From Tateyamaria omphalii (lineage in GTDB: Bacteria > Pseudomonadota > Alphaproteobacteria > Rhodobacterales > Rhodobacteraceae): a stretch of 64,000 nt of DNA. The stretch's first letter is position 1; each line of letters starts with the position of its first letter. The stretch spans positions 372,001 to 436,000 of the forward strand of contig NZ_BMWT01000004.1 in NCBI RefSeq assembly GCF_014651375.1. Direction: 5' to 3'. The translations under genes were made by a program, and so were the position numbers. Positions 44,424-53,735 of this stretch are shown piece after piece. The notes under the pieces were generated by a model. That model searched no databases. It saw only the letters and a list, made by a program, of their open reading frames with translations, and was not told where the DNA came from.

Positions 44424-45338
44424 ATGAATTTCGACCGACGCGCGTTTCTTACGCGATGTGGTGCGTTTTCAGCGGTGACTCTGACGGGTTCACCTGTTCT
44501 GGCCGAAACGCGGTTGGGCTCCGGGACGCTCACAACAGTGAGTGATGGCAGTTTGGTCTTGCCGGGCAGTTTCGTGTTTGAACCAATGCCCCAAGACAAG
44601 TTGGCACCAGTTCTGGGCGAGTTTGGCGTGGCGCCAGATCGCCTTGAGCCCGAATGCAATCTCGCGCTTTATCGTGATGAAGAGCTGACAGTGTTGTTCG
44701 ACGTTGGGTCCGGGCCTGATTTCATGCCGACCGCTGGCGCGGTGCTCGAAAGCCTGGATGCGGCAGGGCTGTCACCAGACGATATCACCCATGTTGTTTT
44801 TACACATGCACACCCAGATCACATTTGGGGCCTGTTGGATGAATTTGATGACCCGCTATTTCTGAATGCGACATATTTGATGGGCCGAGCCGAGTGGGAT
44901 TATTGGTGGAACCCGGAAACCGTGGACACAATCGGTGATGCAAGGGCGGCGTTCGCCGTGGGGGCCAAGCGACGCATGGAAATGATAGAAGACAGCGTCG
45001 AATTCTTCAACGATGGCCAGGAAATATTGCCGGGCATTGCTGCGATTGGGACCCATGGGCACACTCCGGGACATATGAGTTTTGAAATCCGCAATGGATC
45101 ACAAAGCGCACTTATTCTGGGCGACGCCATTGGAAATCATCACGTCGCCTTCCGAAAACCTGAATGGATAAGCGGTTCGGATCAGGATGGTGCACGCGCT
45201 GCGGATACGCGCAAAACCTTGTTTGACCGGATCATCGCCGACCAGATGCAAATTGTCGGTTTTCATCTGCCGCAAGGTGGGATCGGACGTGTTGATCGTG
45301 CGACGGAGGGGTACGTGTTCGTGCCAGACGCAGGATGA
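44424..45338 (+). CDS. Tat-exported metallo-beta-lactamase-fold hydrolase of the sox region
   Basis: A 304-residue periplasmic enzyme. FDRRAFLTRCGAFSAVTLTGSPVLA is a Tat-type signal. The zinc site is intact: THAHPDHIWG at about residue 127, GTHGHTPGHMS and LGDAI further on. ATG at 44424 follows GGAGAGAG and removes an unlikely long leader. It overlaps the SoxH-like gene as ATGA, and its promoter has an ATTC-N8-GAAT operator, so it belongs to the sulfur regulon. It may correspond to the SoxG position of Paracoccus; a periplasmic thiol or thioester hydrolase role is possible. Confidence 0.85.
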   Translation: MNFDRRAFLTRCGAFSAVTLTGSPVLAETRLGSGTLTTVSDGSLVLPGSFVFEPMPQDKLAPVLGEFGVAPDRLEPECNLALYRDEELTVLFDVGSGPDFMPTAGAVLESLDAAGLSPDDITHVVFTHAHPDHIWGLLDEFDDPLFLNATYLMGRAEWDYWWNPETVDTIGDARAAFAVGAKRRMEMIEDSVEFFNDGQEILPGIAAIGTHGHTPGHMSFEIRNGSQSALILGDAIGNHHVAFRKPEWISGSDQDGARAADTRKTLFDRIIADQMQIVGFHLPQGGIGRVDRATEGYVFVPDAG

Positions 45339-46279
45339 AGTGGGCCTTGGCTGCATGCGCATTTATCGCTGGTCCAGCAATCGCAAGCGAAGACATCGCC
45401 GATCAATATCCGGGCTCGGTTCTGTATTCCAAACCTATCGAAGTCATCCCGCATGTCTGGTCCGCCATCGGGGCCACCGCGCCGCCGACCTATGAAAACA
45501 GCGGGCACAACAACAACCTGAGCTTCATCGTGACAGGCGACGGGGTGGTCGTGATCAATGGCGGTGCCGCGTACCTTCTGGCCAAGGCGCTGCATGACGA
45601 GATCAAGGTGATCACCGATCAGCCAGTAAAGCTGGTGATTGACGAAAACGGGCAGGGCCATGCAATGCTTGGCAATTCCTATTGGGCTGAGCAGAGCGTG
45701 CCGATCCTGGCCCATGTGGATGCGGCCCATGAGATCGAGGAGCGGGGCAACCGCATTCTCGAGAACATGAAACAGTACAATCGTGACAAGGCCGAGGGCA
45801 CGTTCGTCGCGCCGCCCACGCGGACCTTCGAAGATAAGGAGGTCATCGAGATGGGGGATTTCCGGATCGAGGTCCTGCACCTCGGTCCGGCCCATGGCCC
45901 CGGCGATACGCAAGTGTGGTTGCCCGAGCAGGGGATGGTGATCGCGGGCGACATGGCCTTTCACGAGCGGATGTTGCCGATCTTCGAGGACACCATCGTG
46001 CTTGATTGGATCGAGACGTGGGAGTGCTGTTTCGAAGCGTTGAATGCCACCTACGTGATTCCCGGCCATGGCCATCCGACCAACATGGCGCAGGTGCGTC
46101 GCTATACGCGCGACTACCTGCTCCATCTGCGCGAGGTGGTGGGCGTACATCTGGAGGAGGGAGGTGACTTGGCGGAGGCGTATTATGTCGACCAGTCCGC
46201 CTATGTCCAACTGGATACGTTTGAACAACTCGCCACCCGCAATGCGGGCCGCGTATACGAGCAGATGGAGTTTGAGTGA
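45335..46279 (+). CDS. soxH: SoxH-like metallo-beta-lactamase-fold protein with altered metal site
   Basis: A 314-residue exported protein with signal KWALAACAFIAGPAIA. The MBL fold is clear (NNLSFIVTGDGVVVINGG, LGPAHGPGDTQVWLP, IAGDMAFHERML, VIPGHGHPTN), but the first metal motif, HxHxDH in relatives, reads VIDENGQGHAMLG, so the ligands are replaced by N, Q, H and A. The later HGPGD, GD and GHG ligands remain. It is coupled to the preceding gene by ATGA. SoxH is not essential for thiosulfate oxidation in Paracoccus, and its substrate is unknown. Gene symbol assigned by similarity and position. Confidence 0.8.
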   Translation: MKWALAACAFIAGPAIASEDIADQYPGSVLYSKPIEVIPHVWSAIGATAPPTYENSGHNNNLSFIVTGDGVVVINGGAAYLLAKALHDEIKVITDQPVKLVIDENGQGHAMLGNSYWAEQSVPILAHVDAAHEIEERGNRILENMKQYNRDKAEGTFVAPPTRTFEDKEVIEMGDFRIEVLHLGPAHGPGDTQVWLPEQGMVIAGDMAFHERMLPIFEDTIVLDWIETWECCFEALNATYVIPGHGHPTNMAQVRRYTRDYLLHLREVVGVHLEEGGDLAEAYYVDQSAYVQLDTFEQLATRNAGRVYEQMEFE

Positions 46280-46362
46280 AGGCTCCAAGTTTGCCCTGCG
46301 TCAAAGCGGCGCTGCGCCAGCCCTGCCAGAGTGTCGGCAGATTCGCCTGACAGGAGCGCAAC

Positions 46363-47424
46363 GTGTTGGAAGCCGTGATTGATCGGATAGGAGATCCTGC
46401 GGTGATATGCGCTGCGGGATTGGTGGTCGGGCTGATCTTTGGTGTGGCAGCGCTTCAGTCACAGTTTTGCCTGCGTGCAGCGGCTGTCGAGGTGGCCGAT
46501 GGTCGGCCCGGGCCGCGTCTTGCCATCTGGCAGGTTGCGTTCTTTGCAGCGCTTGTCACGGTGCAACTCGCCACAATGGGCGGCGTACTGGACACCGGTG
46601 AGGCCCGACAATTGGCGGCGACAGGCAGCCTGTCGGGGGCAATCATCGGCGGGCTGATGTTTGGTGCGGGCATGATCTTGGCCCGTGGATGCGTCAGCCG
46701 CCTGCTTGTCCTGTCCGCCACCGGGAATTTGCGCGCCATTGTGACAGGTCTGGTTGTAACCATCGTGGCGCAGGCGGCGCTGAGCGGTGTGCTGTCGCCC
46801 GTGCGTGAGAACCTGGCGCTGATCTGGACCGTTCCGGGCGGGGTGGGGCGCAGTGTAATGGCGGTGATGGGGCTAGATGTCCGCGTGTTGGTCGGTGTTG
46901 CGGCGCTTGCGTTTCTGGCGGCGATCCTGTTCGGGCGGCATCAGCGGGTGCCGGTCTCTGAGCTTGCAGCCGCGGCTCTTGTTGGGGTTGCTGTATTCGC
47001 CGGGTGGTTGCTGACCCATGCCGTCGCCCAAGTGTCGTTCGAGGTGACCCCGGTGCAGTCGGTCACGTTTACTGGTCCGTCAACCGACACGCTTATGGCG
47101 TTGGTCACTTCCGCCGATGTGCGCCCCAGCTTTGGCCTTGGTCTTGTGCCGGGGGTGTTCGTGGGTGCGCTGGTCGTCTCGCTGATCAAGGGGCAGGCCC
47201 GTATTCAGCGGTTCGAGGCGGACACGCCGATGGAACGATATCTGCTGGGCGGCGCGATGATGGGCTTTGGCAGCATGCTTGCTGGTGGTTGCGCGGTGGG
47301 GGCAGGCATGGCGGGCGGGTCAATCATGGCCCTGACCGCCTGGATTGCCGTGTTCTGCATGTGGGTGGGCGCGATGCTGACCCACCGATTTATGAAGCGG
47401 GGCGCGCAAGTGGAAGCGGCCTGA
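46363..47424 (+). CDS. soxT2: YeeE/YedE (SoxT-type) sulfur-compound transporter
   Basis: A 353-residue polytopic membrane protein with about nine helices. The three transport cysteines typical of the YeeE/TsuA fold are present in QSQFCLRAA (about residue 35), LARGCVSR (about 106) and AGGCAVGAGMAGGS (about 310). Relatives import thiosulfate or related reduced sulfur through these cysteines. The start is a GTG with CAGGAG upstream. It converges with hemA, with four bases between the stops. A second family member lies at 60025. Confidence 0.87.
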   Translation: MLEAVIDRIGDPAVICAAGLVVGLIFGVAALQSQFCLRAAAVEVADGRPGPRLAIWQVAFFAALVTVQLATMGGVLDTGEARQLAATGSLSGAIIGGLMFGAGMILARGCVSRLLVLSATGNLRAIVTGLVVTIVAQAALSGVLSPVRENLALIWTVPGGVGRSVMAVMGLDVRVLVGVAALAFLAAILFGRHQRVPVSELAAAALVGVAVFAGWLLTHAVAQVSFEVTPVQSVTFTGPSTDTLMALVTSADVRPSFGLGLVPGVFVGALVVSLIKGQARIQRFEADTPMERYLLGGAMMGFGSMLAGGCAVGAGMAGGSIMALTAWIAVFCMWVGAMLTHRFMKRGAQVEAA

Positions 47425-47428
47425 CCGT

Positions 47429-48658
47429 CTACTGTGCCGCGATGGACCGCCGCGCCAGTTGGCACTGGGTCCACAGGCTTTCGAGAGCCGCGACGAGGTG
47501 ATCGACATCTGCAGCCGAATGTACGGGCGAAGGCGTGATGCGTAGCCGCTCTGTCCCCGCGGGGACAGTTGGGTAGTTGATCGGCTGGATATAGATCCCA
47601 TGATCGCGCAAGAGCGTGTCCGAGATGAATTTGCATTTGACCGGATCGCCCACCATCACCGGGATGATGTGGCTGGGATTATCGATATGCGGCAGGCCGA
47701 TGGCGTCGAGCTGGGCGCGGACATCAGCCACGCGTGCCTTGTGTTCGGCGCGCTCGGCGATGCTGGTTTTCAAGTGCCTGACAGCGGCCGCAGCGCCCGC
47801 AGCAACGGCAGGGGGAATGGCGGTGGTGAAGATGAAGCCAGAGGCAAAGGAGCGGACGAAGTCGCACAGTTCCGCGCTGGCTGCGATATAGCCGCCCATA
47901 ACGCCAAAGGCTTTGCCAAGGGTGCCTTCGATCACCGTCAGGCGATCCATCAGCCGCTCGCGTTCGGCAATGCCGCCGCCGCGCGGGCCGTAGAGTCCGA
48001 CGGCGTGCACCTCGTCAAGATAGGTCATCGCATTATAGCGGTCGGCGAGATCGCAAATCTCGGCAATGGGGGCGATGTCCCCGTCCATGGAATAGACGGA
48101 TTCAAAGGCGATGAGTTTGGGCGCGTTTAGGGGCAGGGCCGCAAGTTTGGCCTCGAGATCGACGAGGTCGTTGTGCTTCCAGATCTGCCGCGCCGCCCTG
48201 GATTGGCGGATACCTTCGATCATCGACGCGTGGTTGAGCGCGTCAGACAGGATCGTCAGGCCCGGAATGCGCGCGCCGAGGGTGCCCAGCGTTGCCAAGT
48301 TCGATACATAGCCGGACGTGAAGAGCAGGGCTGCCTCTTTGCCGTGCAAGTTGGCAAGTTCGGCTTCGAGGAGCACGTGATCATGCGTGGTGCCAGAGAT
48401 GTTGCGCGTGCCGCCCGCTCCTGCACCAGTGCGATCGAGGGCGTTGTGCATCGCGGCAAGTACCTTGGGATGCTGACCCATGCCCAGATAGTCGTTCGAA
48501 CACCAGATGGTGACGTCGCCAGGCGTGTCGTTGGGTCCGTTGTGGCAGAGGGCGGTGGGAAAGGCGCCACGATGACGCTCAAGTTCGGCAAATTCGCGGT
48601 AGTTTCCGGCATCGCGCAACTGGTCTAGCGCGGACTGGAAGAAGTCTTGGTAATTCAT
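47429..48658 (-). CDS. hemA: 5-aminolevulinate synthase
   Basis: A 409-residue alpha-oxoamine synthase. [13 protein letters not shown] opens the core, [13 protein letters not shown] and [14 protein letters not shown] follow, the cofactor aspartate is in [12 protein letters not shown], and the PLP lysine is in [15 protein letters not shown] at about residue 243. It condenses glycine and succinyl-CoA, the first step of heme synthesis in alphaproteobacteria. Its ATG overlaps the stop of the DUF302 gene (TGATG), so it is translated from the end of the sox transcript. A second hemA elsewhere would be expected; this copy likely supports the heme demand of the Sox cytochromes. Confidence 0.95.
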   Translation of the reverse strand: MNYQDFFQSALDQLRDAGNYREFAELERHRGAFPTALCHNGPNDTPGDVTIWCSNDYLGMGQHPKVLAAMHNALDRTGAGAGGTRNISGTTHDHVLLEAELANLHGKEAALLFTSGYVSNLATLGTLGARIPGLTILSDALNHASMIEGIRQSRAARQIWKHNDLVDLEAKLAALPLNAPKLIAFESVYSMDGDIAPIAEICDLADRYNAMTYLDEVHAVGLYGPRGGGIAERERLMDRLTVIEGTLGKAFGVMGGYIAASAELCDFVRSFASGFIFTTAIPPAVAAGAAAAVRHLKTSIAERAEHKARVADVRAQLDAIGLPHIDNPSHIIPVMVGDPVKCKFISDTLLRDHGIYIQPINYPTVPAGTERLRITPSPVHSAADVDHLVAALESLWTQCQLARRSIAAQ

Positions 48659-49089
48659 CAGTTTTCGACAGCCTCGGCGACAATGCTTTGAAGCAGGTCC
48701 TCGACCTTGGACATCTCCCCTTCTGGATAGTCACGGTATCCCACTAGGACCTCGCCCTCGCGTTCGGCCACGAAGATGCCATAGGGGCAATGCGCGATGT
48801 TCATCGGGTCAGCCTCCATCACCTCGCGGGAGATGACGGCTGAGCAGAAGATGAAGATGTCGGCGGCATCAAACAGCTTCGTGTTGCTGCCGACATCCGT
48901 GCCCGTCCGGTTCAGCATGTCGCCCACATGGCTGACATAATCGATGACCAGTCCGCGATCGACGATGGCGCTTTCGACCGCAAAGGTGGCGTCATCAAAG
49001 CTGCCGTCGAAAGGTACAACGATGGGGCCTTCGGCATGAGCTGCGGCACCGGCAAGGCCGAGTGAGATGGCAAGAATGGTCTGTTTCAT
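48658..49089 (-). CDS. Exported DUF302 protein
   Basis: A 143-residue protein with Sec signal [18 protein letters not shown] and a DUF302 domain ([62 protein letters not shown]). Two cysteines (IFCSAV and AHCPYG) could bind metal, heme or sulfur. ATG at 49089 replaces a longer basic frame. It lies 79 bases after soxF and overlaps hemA by one base, so it is part of the sox operon. DUF302 proteins often lie near sulfur-oxidation genes; the function is unknown. Confidence 0.85.
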   Translation of the reverse strand: MKQTILAISLGLAGAAAHAEGPIVVPFDGSFDDATFAVESAIVDRGLVIDYVSHVGDMLNRTGTDVGSNTKLFDAADIFIFCSAVISREVMEADPMNIAHCPYGIFVAEREGEVLVGYRDYPEGEMSKVEDLLQSIVAEAVEN

Positions 49090-49168
49090 CTTATCTTCCT
49101 GACAATGCTGCCGTGTCGCCCGATGTGGGGGCAGGGCACTGAGATGTGTCAACGCCAGACCCTTACTT

Positions 49169-50437
49169 TCAGGCTTTTGCGCCGAACATGTCGGCGGTGA
49201 TGCCCGCGTACCAGCCCTCGGATTCCTCGTAGGTGGCCTTGCGCACATCCGCGTTCTCGCCCGTTTGCGAGATGAATCCGTCGACCTTTGAGATCTTCTC
49301 TTCCGTCGCCTCGTAGGTTGCGCCGACCTTGACGCCGTCATTGGTGTCTATCAGCGACCAGCACGTGTTCGAGAACTTGGCGGGGAAGACCTTGGACCCT
49401 GTCAACGCGCCGCGCACGGCGTTGGCGCAGACCTTGGCCTGACTGTTGGCCGAGAAGCCGGATTTTGGCATGTCGCCTTGTTGGCTGGCATCGCCCAGCA
49501 CGTAGACATCCGGGTCCGCCTTCGTCGACATGTCAGCCGCGTTTACAGGAGCCCAGTTACCGTCTGTTACACCCGCAATCTCTGCAATGCGGCCCGCCTT
49601 CATAGCGGGGATGACGTTGCAGACATCGACGCTTGTTTCTTCGCCATCAATGGTCACCGTCATGGCCGCCGGATCGACCGACACGTTACCGCCGCCAAAG
49701 TCGTCACCAATCCAATCGACCATGCCAGCGTAGTGGTTGTTCCAACCTTCTTGGAACAGCGCCATTTTCGAGAATTTCGGCTTGGGGTCGGCGACTATGA
49801 TCTTGGCGGTCGGATTGTTGTTCTTAAGGTAGTGCGCGACCATAGATACACGTTCGTATGGTCCGGGTGGGCAGCGATAGGGGTTCGGTGGGGCGACCAT
49901 TGCAAAGGTCCCGCCTTCGGGCATCGCCGCCAACTGTGCCCTGAGCAGTTCGGTCTGTGAGCCTGCCTTGTAGGCGTGCGGCATCGCGTTTTGCGCGGAT
50001 AGGTCCCAGCCCTCGACCGCCCCTTCGACAAAGTCGATACCGGGTGACAGGATCAGTTTGTCGTAAGGCAGGTTTGCGCCACCTGCGAGCGTCACCGTCT
50101 TAGCCTCGCGGTCTACGTCGACGGCCCAGTCGTGCACAACGTTCACGCCACCTGCGGCAAGCCCGCCATAACTGTGGCCGATGTCGTCAATCTTCTTGAA
50201 CCCACCAAGGTAAAGATTCGAGAAAAAGCAGGTGTAGTAGGTACGCGTGGGTTCAATCAGTGTGACGTCGATGCTGCCCTTGCTGTCCTTGGCGATGTAG
50301 CGGGCCGCCGTCGCCCCGCCTGCGCCGCCGCCAATGACCACCACGCGTGGTTTTCCTTGCGCGCGAACCATGGGGGCGGCGAGCGTCGCAGCCGCGATGG
50401 CGGATGTGCCCAGGAATGTCCTTCTGTTCAATGTCAT
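49169..50437 (-). CDS. soxF: SoxF, sulfide dehydrogenase flavoprotein subunit
   Basis: A 422-residue flavocytochrome-c-type flavoprotein. A Tat signal (NRRTFLGTSAIAAATLAAPMVRA) precedes the dinucleotide motif VVVIGGGAGGATAARYIA. The redox cysteine sits in TYYTCFFSNLYLGG at about residue 79, and the second one in RCPPGPYERVSMVAHYL. The C-terminal FAD contact is VYVLGDASQQ. It oxidises sulfide and raises the activity of the Sox system. ATG at 50437 follows GGAGGAG within 10 bases. Its partner heme protein is SoxE, encoded just upstream. Confidence 0.93.
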   Translation of the reverse strand: MTLNRRTFLGTSAIAAATLAAPMVRAQGKPRVVVIGGGAGGATAARYIAKDSKGSIDVTLIEPTRTYYTCFFSNLYLGGFKKIDDIGHSYGGLAAGGVNVVHDWAVDVDREAKTVTLAGGANLPYDKLILSPGIDFVEGAVEGWDLSAQNAMPHAYKAGSQTELLRAQLAAMPEGGTFAMVAPPNPYRCPPGPYERVSMVAHYLKNNNPTAKIIVADPKPKFSKMALFQEGWNNHYAGMVDWIGDDFGGGNVSVDPAAMTVTIDGEETSVDVCNVIPAMKAGRIAEIAGVTDGNWAPVNAADMSTKADPDVYVLGDASQQGDMPKSGFSANSQAKVCANAVRGALTGSKVFPAKFSNTCWSLIDTNDGVKVGATYEATEEKISKVDGFISQTGENADVRKATYEESEGWYAGITADMFGAKA

Positions 50438-50459
50438 TTTAGTCTCCTCCCAATGCGCC

Positions 50460-51164
50460 TCAGTTTTCGAGGTCTTTAAAATACGCGGCCAGCGCCGCGA
50501 TCTCTTCGTCGCCCAGCCGCCCCGCAATCATTTGCATGACCGGGTGGTTGCGCTTTTTGCTTTTGTAGGCGTGCATGGCGACGACGAACTGATCCTCGGG
50601 CCAGAGCGTGATAGACGGGATGCCGTCATCGCTGCCCGCCGCCTGGTGGCAGGTGGTGCATTCGCCGCTGAGATACGCGCCGTATTCCGGGTCGCCCACG
50701 AGGGCGAGGATGGCCGGGTCAAGATCGTGGTCGATGCCTTGTGCTGTTGGGTCTGCCTCCGGGATGTTTGCCGGGTCGTCGGAAAACTGTCTCAGGAATG
50801 CAATCAGGTGAGTGCGATCTTCGGCCTTCTTCACACCACGAAAACTCATCCGTGTGCCGCTGGTCATTGCGCGCGGGTTTTCGAGGAAGGTGTCCAACGT
50901 TTCGGCGTGCCATTCGAGGCCACCGACCCCTGCGCGCTGGAAACTTTTGGAGTAGCGGAAGTCGTCCAGACCAGCCGCCTTGCGCCCGAACAGCCCATTG
51001 AGATGCGGGCCGCTGCGGTTCGTGGCCCCGGCGCCGATCTGGTGGCAGCCTTTGCACTGCTGGAACAGTTTTTCGCCTTTTTCCACGTCACCGGCTTCGG
51101 CTAGGGCGGGGGCGGGCAGGGCGGCCAGGGTCGCCGCTGCGAGATATGTGGCGACCGTCTTCAC
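50460..51164 (-). CDS. soxE: SoxE, diheme cytochrome c
   Basis: A 234-residue periplasmic cytochrome with signal KTVATYLAAATLAALPAPALA and two heme sites, CKGCH (about residue 37) and CTTCH (about 168), with a methionine ligand candidate in GTRMSFRGV. It accepts electrons from SoxF. The start is a GTG whose last base overlaps the stop of soxD as GTGA, so the two are translationally coupled. Confidence 0.93.
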   Translation of the reverse strand: MKTVATYLAAATLAALPAPALAEAGDVEKGEKLFQQCKGCHQIGAGATNRSGPHLNGLFGRKAAGLDDFRYSKSFQRAGVGGLEWHAETLDTFLENPRAMTSGTRMSFRGVKKAEDRTHLIAFLRQFSDDPANIPEADPTAQGIDHDLDPAILALVGDPEYGAYLSGECTTCHQAAGSDDGIPSITLWPEDQFVVAMHAYKSKKRNHPVMQMIAGRLGDEEIAALAAYFKDLEN

Positions 51165-52471
51165 TCAGCAAAGCTTTCAAGATAGGCGGTGATGGCCGTC
51201 AGGTCTTCTTCCTTTTTCAGACCGGCAAAGGCCATCTTGGTGCCTTTCATGTACGCCTTGGGTTTGGCGAGGAAGGCGGCGAGTTCTTCGGCGGTCCATG
51301 TGCGGCCTTCGGCATTGGCCTCTTGGAAAACGCTCGAATACTTGAAGCCGTCGGCCGAGCCGATGGCACGGCCCATAACGCCGTTGAGTTGGGGCCCGGA
51401 CTTGTGTTTGGCCCCGTCGCCGACCGCGTGGCAGGCAGAGCATTTGCGGAAGACCTTTTTACCGTGCGCCAACAGCGCGTCGTCGTCATTTACAGCTGCC
51501 TTGGTGACCGTCGGGGCAGGGGCGGCGGGTTTGGGGGCTGCTTCGGGGATGAAGGATGGGCCGCTTGCCGAAAAGGTCGGCAGGTCGTCAACCGTTCTCG
51601 CGTGGTTCATGACGGAGTTGGAGCCACCCTCCGGCGGGGTTTCGACGAGGAAAACCGAGCGCATGGTGACTGCAACCTCTTCCTTGCAGTTTTCCATACA
51701 GGGTTCAGTCCGCCATTTGGCGTATTCTTGTTCGACCCGGTCATCGACGATGAAGCCATCGGCGTTGTGCATGGGCACATCAAGGAACGTTTCGCGGCTG
51801 AGCACGAAATCATCGTCCACGAGGTCGTTGGAATAGAGAATGTAGGCGACGATGGCGTAGGTGTCGTCGGGCGTCAGCGTGCCCGCCGCGCCGAAGGGCA
51901 TGGAGCGGTGGACGTAATCCCACACGGTCGACAGGTACGGCCAATAGCTGCCCACTGTCTTGACCGGGTCCTTGTCGCCCAGCGTGTCGAAACCACCCGC
52001 AAGTACGGGCCAGTTGTCGACCCCCTCGGCAAAATCACCGTGGCAGGAAGCGCAGTTTTCGACATAGACCTCCTCGCCTGTCCAGACATTGCCGCTGCCT
52101 TCGGGCAAACCACGCCCGTCGGGCAGGACGTCAACATCCCAGGCTGCGATTTCCTCGGGGTGCGCGGCCCGACCAAGGCCATAGCGCTCATCCATCTGCG
52201 GCGCTGGTTGGGTGGCATTGGCGGTCAGAAGCTGTTCCTTTGCTTTGGCTTGGATTTCGGCTACCTTTGCCTCCAGTTCGGCGGCGCGGGTCGCTGCGGC
52301 TGTTGCCTTGTCCGCTGCGGTGCTGGCGTTTTCCGTGCTTTGCGCCACGCGGGTTTCCAGCATCTCGATCTTGTCGGCAGCATAGTCGCGGTTCATCACG
52401 CCAAAGGCGACGCCCAGAACCAGTGCCGTGGCCCCGAGCGCGGGGAGGAGGAGGTTAGGAGACTTCGACAT
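51161..52471 (-). CDS. soxD: SoxD, diheme cytochrome subunit of sulfane dehydrogenase
   Basis: A 436-residue protein. An N-terminal helix (LLLPALGATALVLGVAFGV) acts as signal or anchor and is followed by an alanine-rich predicted coiled coil at about residues 30-80. Two heme sites are CASCH (about 135) and CSACH (about 345), joined by an Ala/Pro linker (AAPKPAAPAPTV). It takes electrons from the SoxC molybdenum centre during six-electron sulfane oxidation. It overlaps soxC by 17 bases. Confidence 0.94.
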   Translation of the reverse strand: MSKSPNLLLPALGATALVLGVAFGVMNRDYAADKIEMLETRVAQSTENASTAADKATAAATRAAELEAKVAEIQAKAKEQLLTANATQPAPQMDERYGLGRAAHPEEIAAWDVDVLPDGRGLPEGSGNVWTGEEVYVENCASCHGDFAEGVDNWPVLAGGFDTLGDKDPVKTVGSYWPYLSTVWDYVHRSMPFGAAGTLTPDDTYAIVAYILYSNDLVDDDFVLSRETFLDVPMHNADGFIVDDRVEQEYAKWRTEPCMENCKEEVAVTMRSVFLVETPPEGGSNSVMNHARTVDDLPTFSASGPSFIPEAAPKPAAPAPTVTKAAVNDDDALLAHGKKVFRKCSACHAVGDGAKHKSGPQLNGVMGRAIGSADGFKYSSVFQEANAEGRTWTAEELAAFLAKPKAYMKGTKMAFAGLKKEEDLTAITAYLESFAE

Positions 52472-53717
52472 TCTCGGCGATCCCTTCAGCGTTCACGTAC
52501 CAGGTCTGGATACAGTTGTTGTGATAGACGGAGTTCTCGCCCCGCTTTTCGCGCAGCTGCGCCTTGGTCGGCTGGACATATCCGGTGTCGTCCATGGCAC
52601 GGGATTGCAGCAGCATCGGCGCGCCGTCCCAATCCATATCGAGGTAGAAGCGGGTGAGCGCCTTGGTGTCGCCCTGCTTACCCAGACGGGCGGTTTCCCA
52701 CGTGATGCCGCCGTCTTTCGACACGTCTACACGCGTGATCTTACCATGGCCGGACCACGCGAGGCCCGAGATAACGAGAGGTCCTTTGCCATGGGTGATT
52801 GGCATTTGGGGGCTGGGGGAGGTGATGACGGATTTGGCGTCCATCTCCCATGTCCATTTGCGGGCGGTACCGTCTTCCAGCACATCGGTGTATTTCGAAG
52901 TCTCCTCGCGGCTTTCCACGGCCATGTCAGTCACTTCGATGCGGCGCAGCCACTTGACCCACATGTTGCCTTCCCAACCCGGCACGACGAGGCGGACGGG
53001 GTAGCCGTGTTCCATGCGCAGCGCCTCGCCATTGGCCTTGAAGGCGACAAGCACGTCGTCGAGCGCTTTCTCCATCGGGATCGAGCGGCCGTTTGAGGAG
53101 GCGTCGGCACCCTCCACGTAAACCCATTTGTCGGCGCTGATGTCCGTGCCCGCCTCTTGCAGCAGGGACCGCAGGGGAACGCCGGTGTATTCCATGTTGT
53201 GGATCATGCCATGGGTGAACTGTACGCCGTTGAGCTGCGCGCCTGCCCACTCCATGCCGGTGTTCGCCGCGCATTCGCAAAAATAGATGTGGTTTTCGCG
53301 TGGGAAACGCATCAGGTCGTCATAGGTGAAGACCAAGGGCTGATCGACAAGACCGTTGATCATCAGACGGTAGTCGGGTTTCGACAGCTCGATCGCGCCC
53401 GAATGGTGCCGTTCGAACGCGCAACCTTGCGGCGTGATCGTGCCGTCGAGCGCGTGGATGGGCGTGAAGTTGATGGACGAGATGGGGGAGGCGGTCAGCC
53501 ATTCCACATTGCGGCGCACCACGTGGCTCTCGAAGCTGATCGGCATGCCATAGGGTGTTTCATCGACACCCACGCCTGTATAACTGGCCCAGTCCTGCAA
53601 TTCGGTGATCAATGGATCGGGTCCGCTCGCAGATGCGCCCCCCGCGACACTGCCCGCCGCTACTGCAGCAGAGCCGCGAAGGAAAGCCCGGCGGGATGGT
53701 TTGAACATGTCATCCAT
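52455..53717 (-). CDS. soxC: SoxC, molybdenum subunit of sulfane dehydrogenase
   Basis: A 420-residue sulfite-oxidase-fold enzyme. The Tat signal is SRRAFLRGSAAVAAGSVAGGASA. The molybdenum cysteine is in FCECAANTGMEW at about residue 150, and the cofactor pocket is extended by HGYPVRLVVPGWEGNMWVKWLRRIE. It oxidises the SoxY-bound sulfane sulfur in the complete Sox cycle, so thiosulfate should be converted to sulfate without sulfur globules. Partner: SoxD. Confidence 0.94.
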   Translation of the reverse strand: MDDMFKPSRRAFLRGSAAVAAGSVAGGASASGPDPLITELQDWASYTGVGVDETPYGMPISFESHVVRRNVEWLTASPISSINFTPIHALDGTITPQGCAFERHHSGAIELSKPDYRLMINGLVDQPLVFTYDDLMRFPRENHIYFCECAANTGMEWAGAQLNGVQFTHGMIHNMEYTGVPLRSLLQEAGTDISADKWVYVEGADASSNGRSIPMEKALDDVLVAFKANGEALRMEHGYPVRLVVPGWEGNMWVKWLRRIEVTDMAVESREETSKYTDVLEDGTARKWTWEMDAKSVITSPSPQMPITHGKGPLVISGLAWSGHGKITRVDVSKDGGITWETARLGKQGDTKALTRFYLDMDWDGAPMLLQSRAMDDTGYVQPTKAQLREKRGENSVYHNNCIQTWYVNAEGIAENVEVS

Positions 53718-53735
53718 GGGTTCGGTGTCTCCTCG

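Noticed and set aside
51146-52657. 503-residue plus-strand frame
   Set aside because: It is antisense to soxD and the end of soxC, both of which are complete with heme and cofactor motifs.
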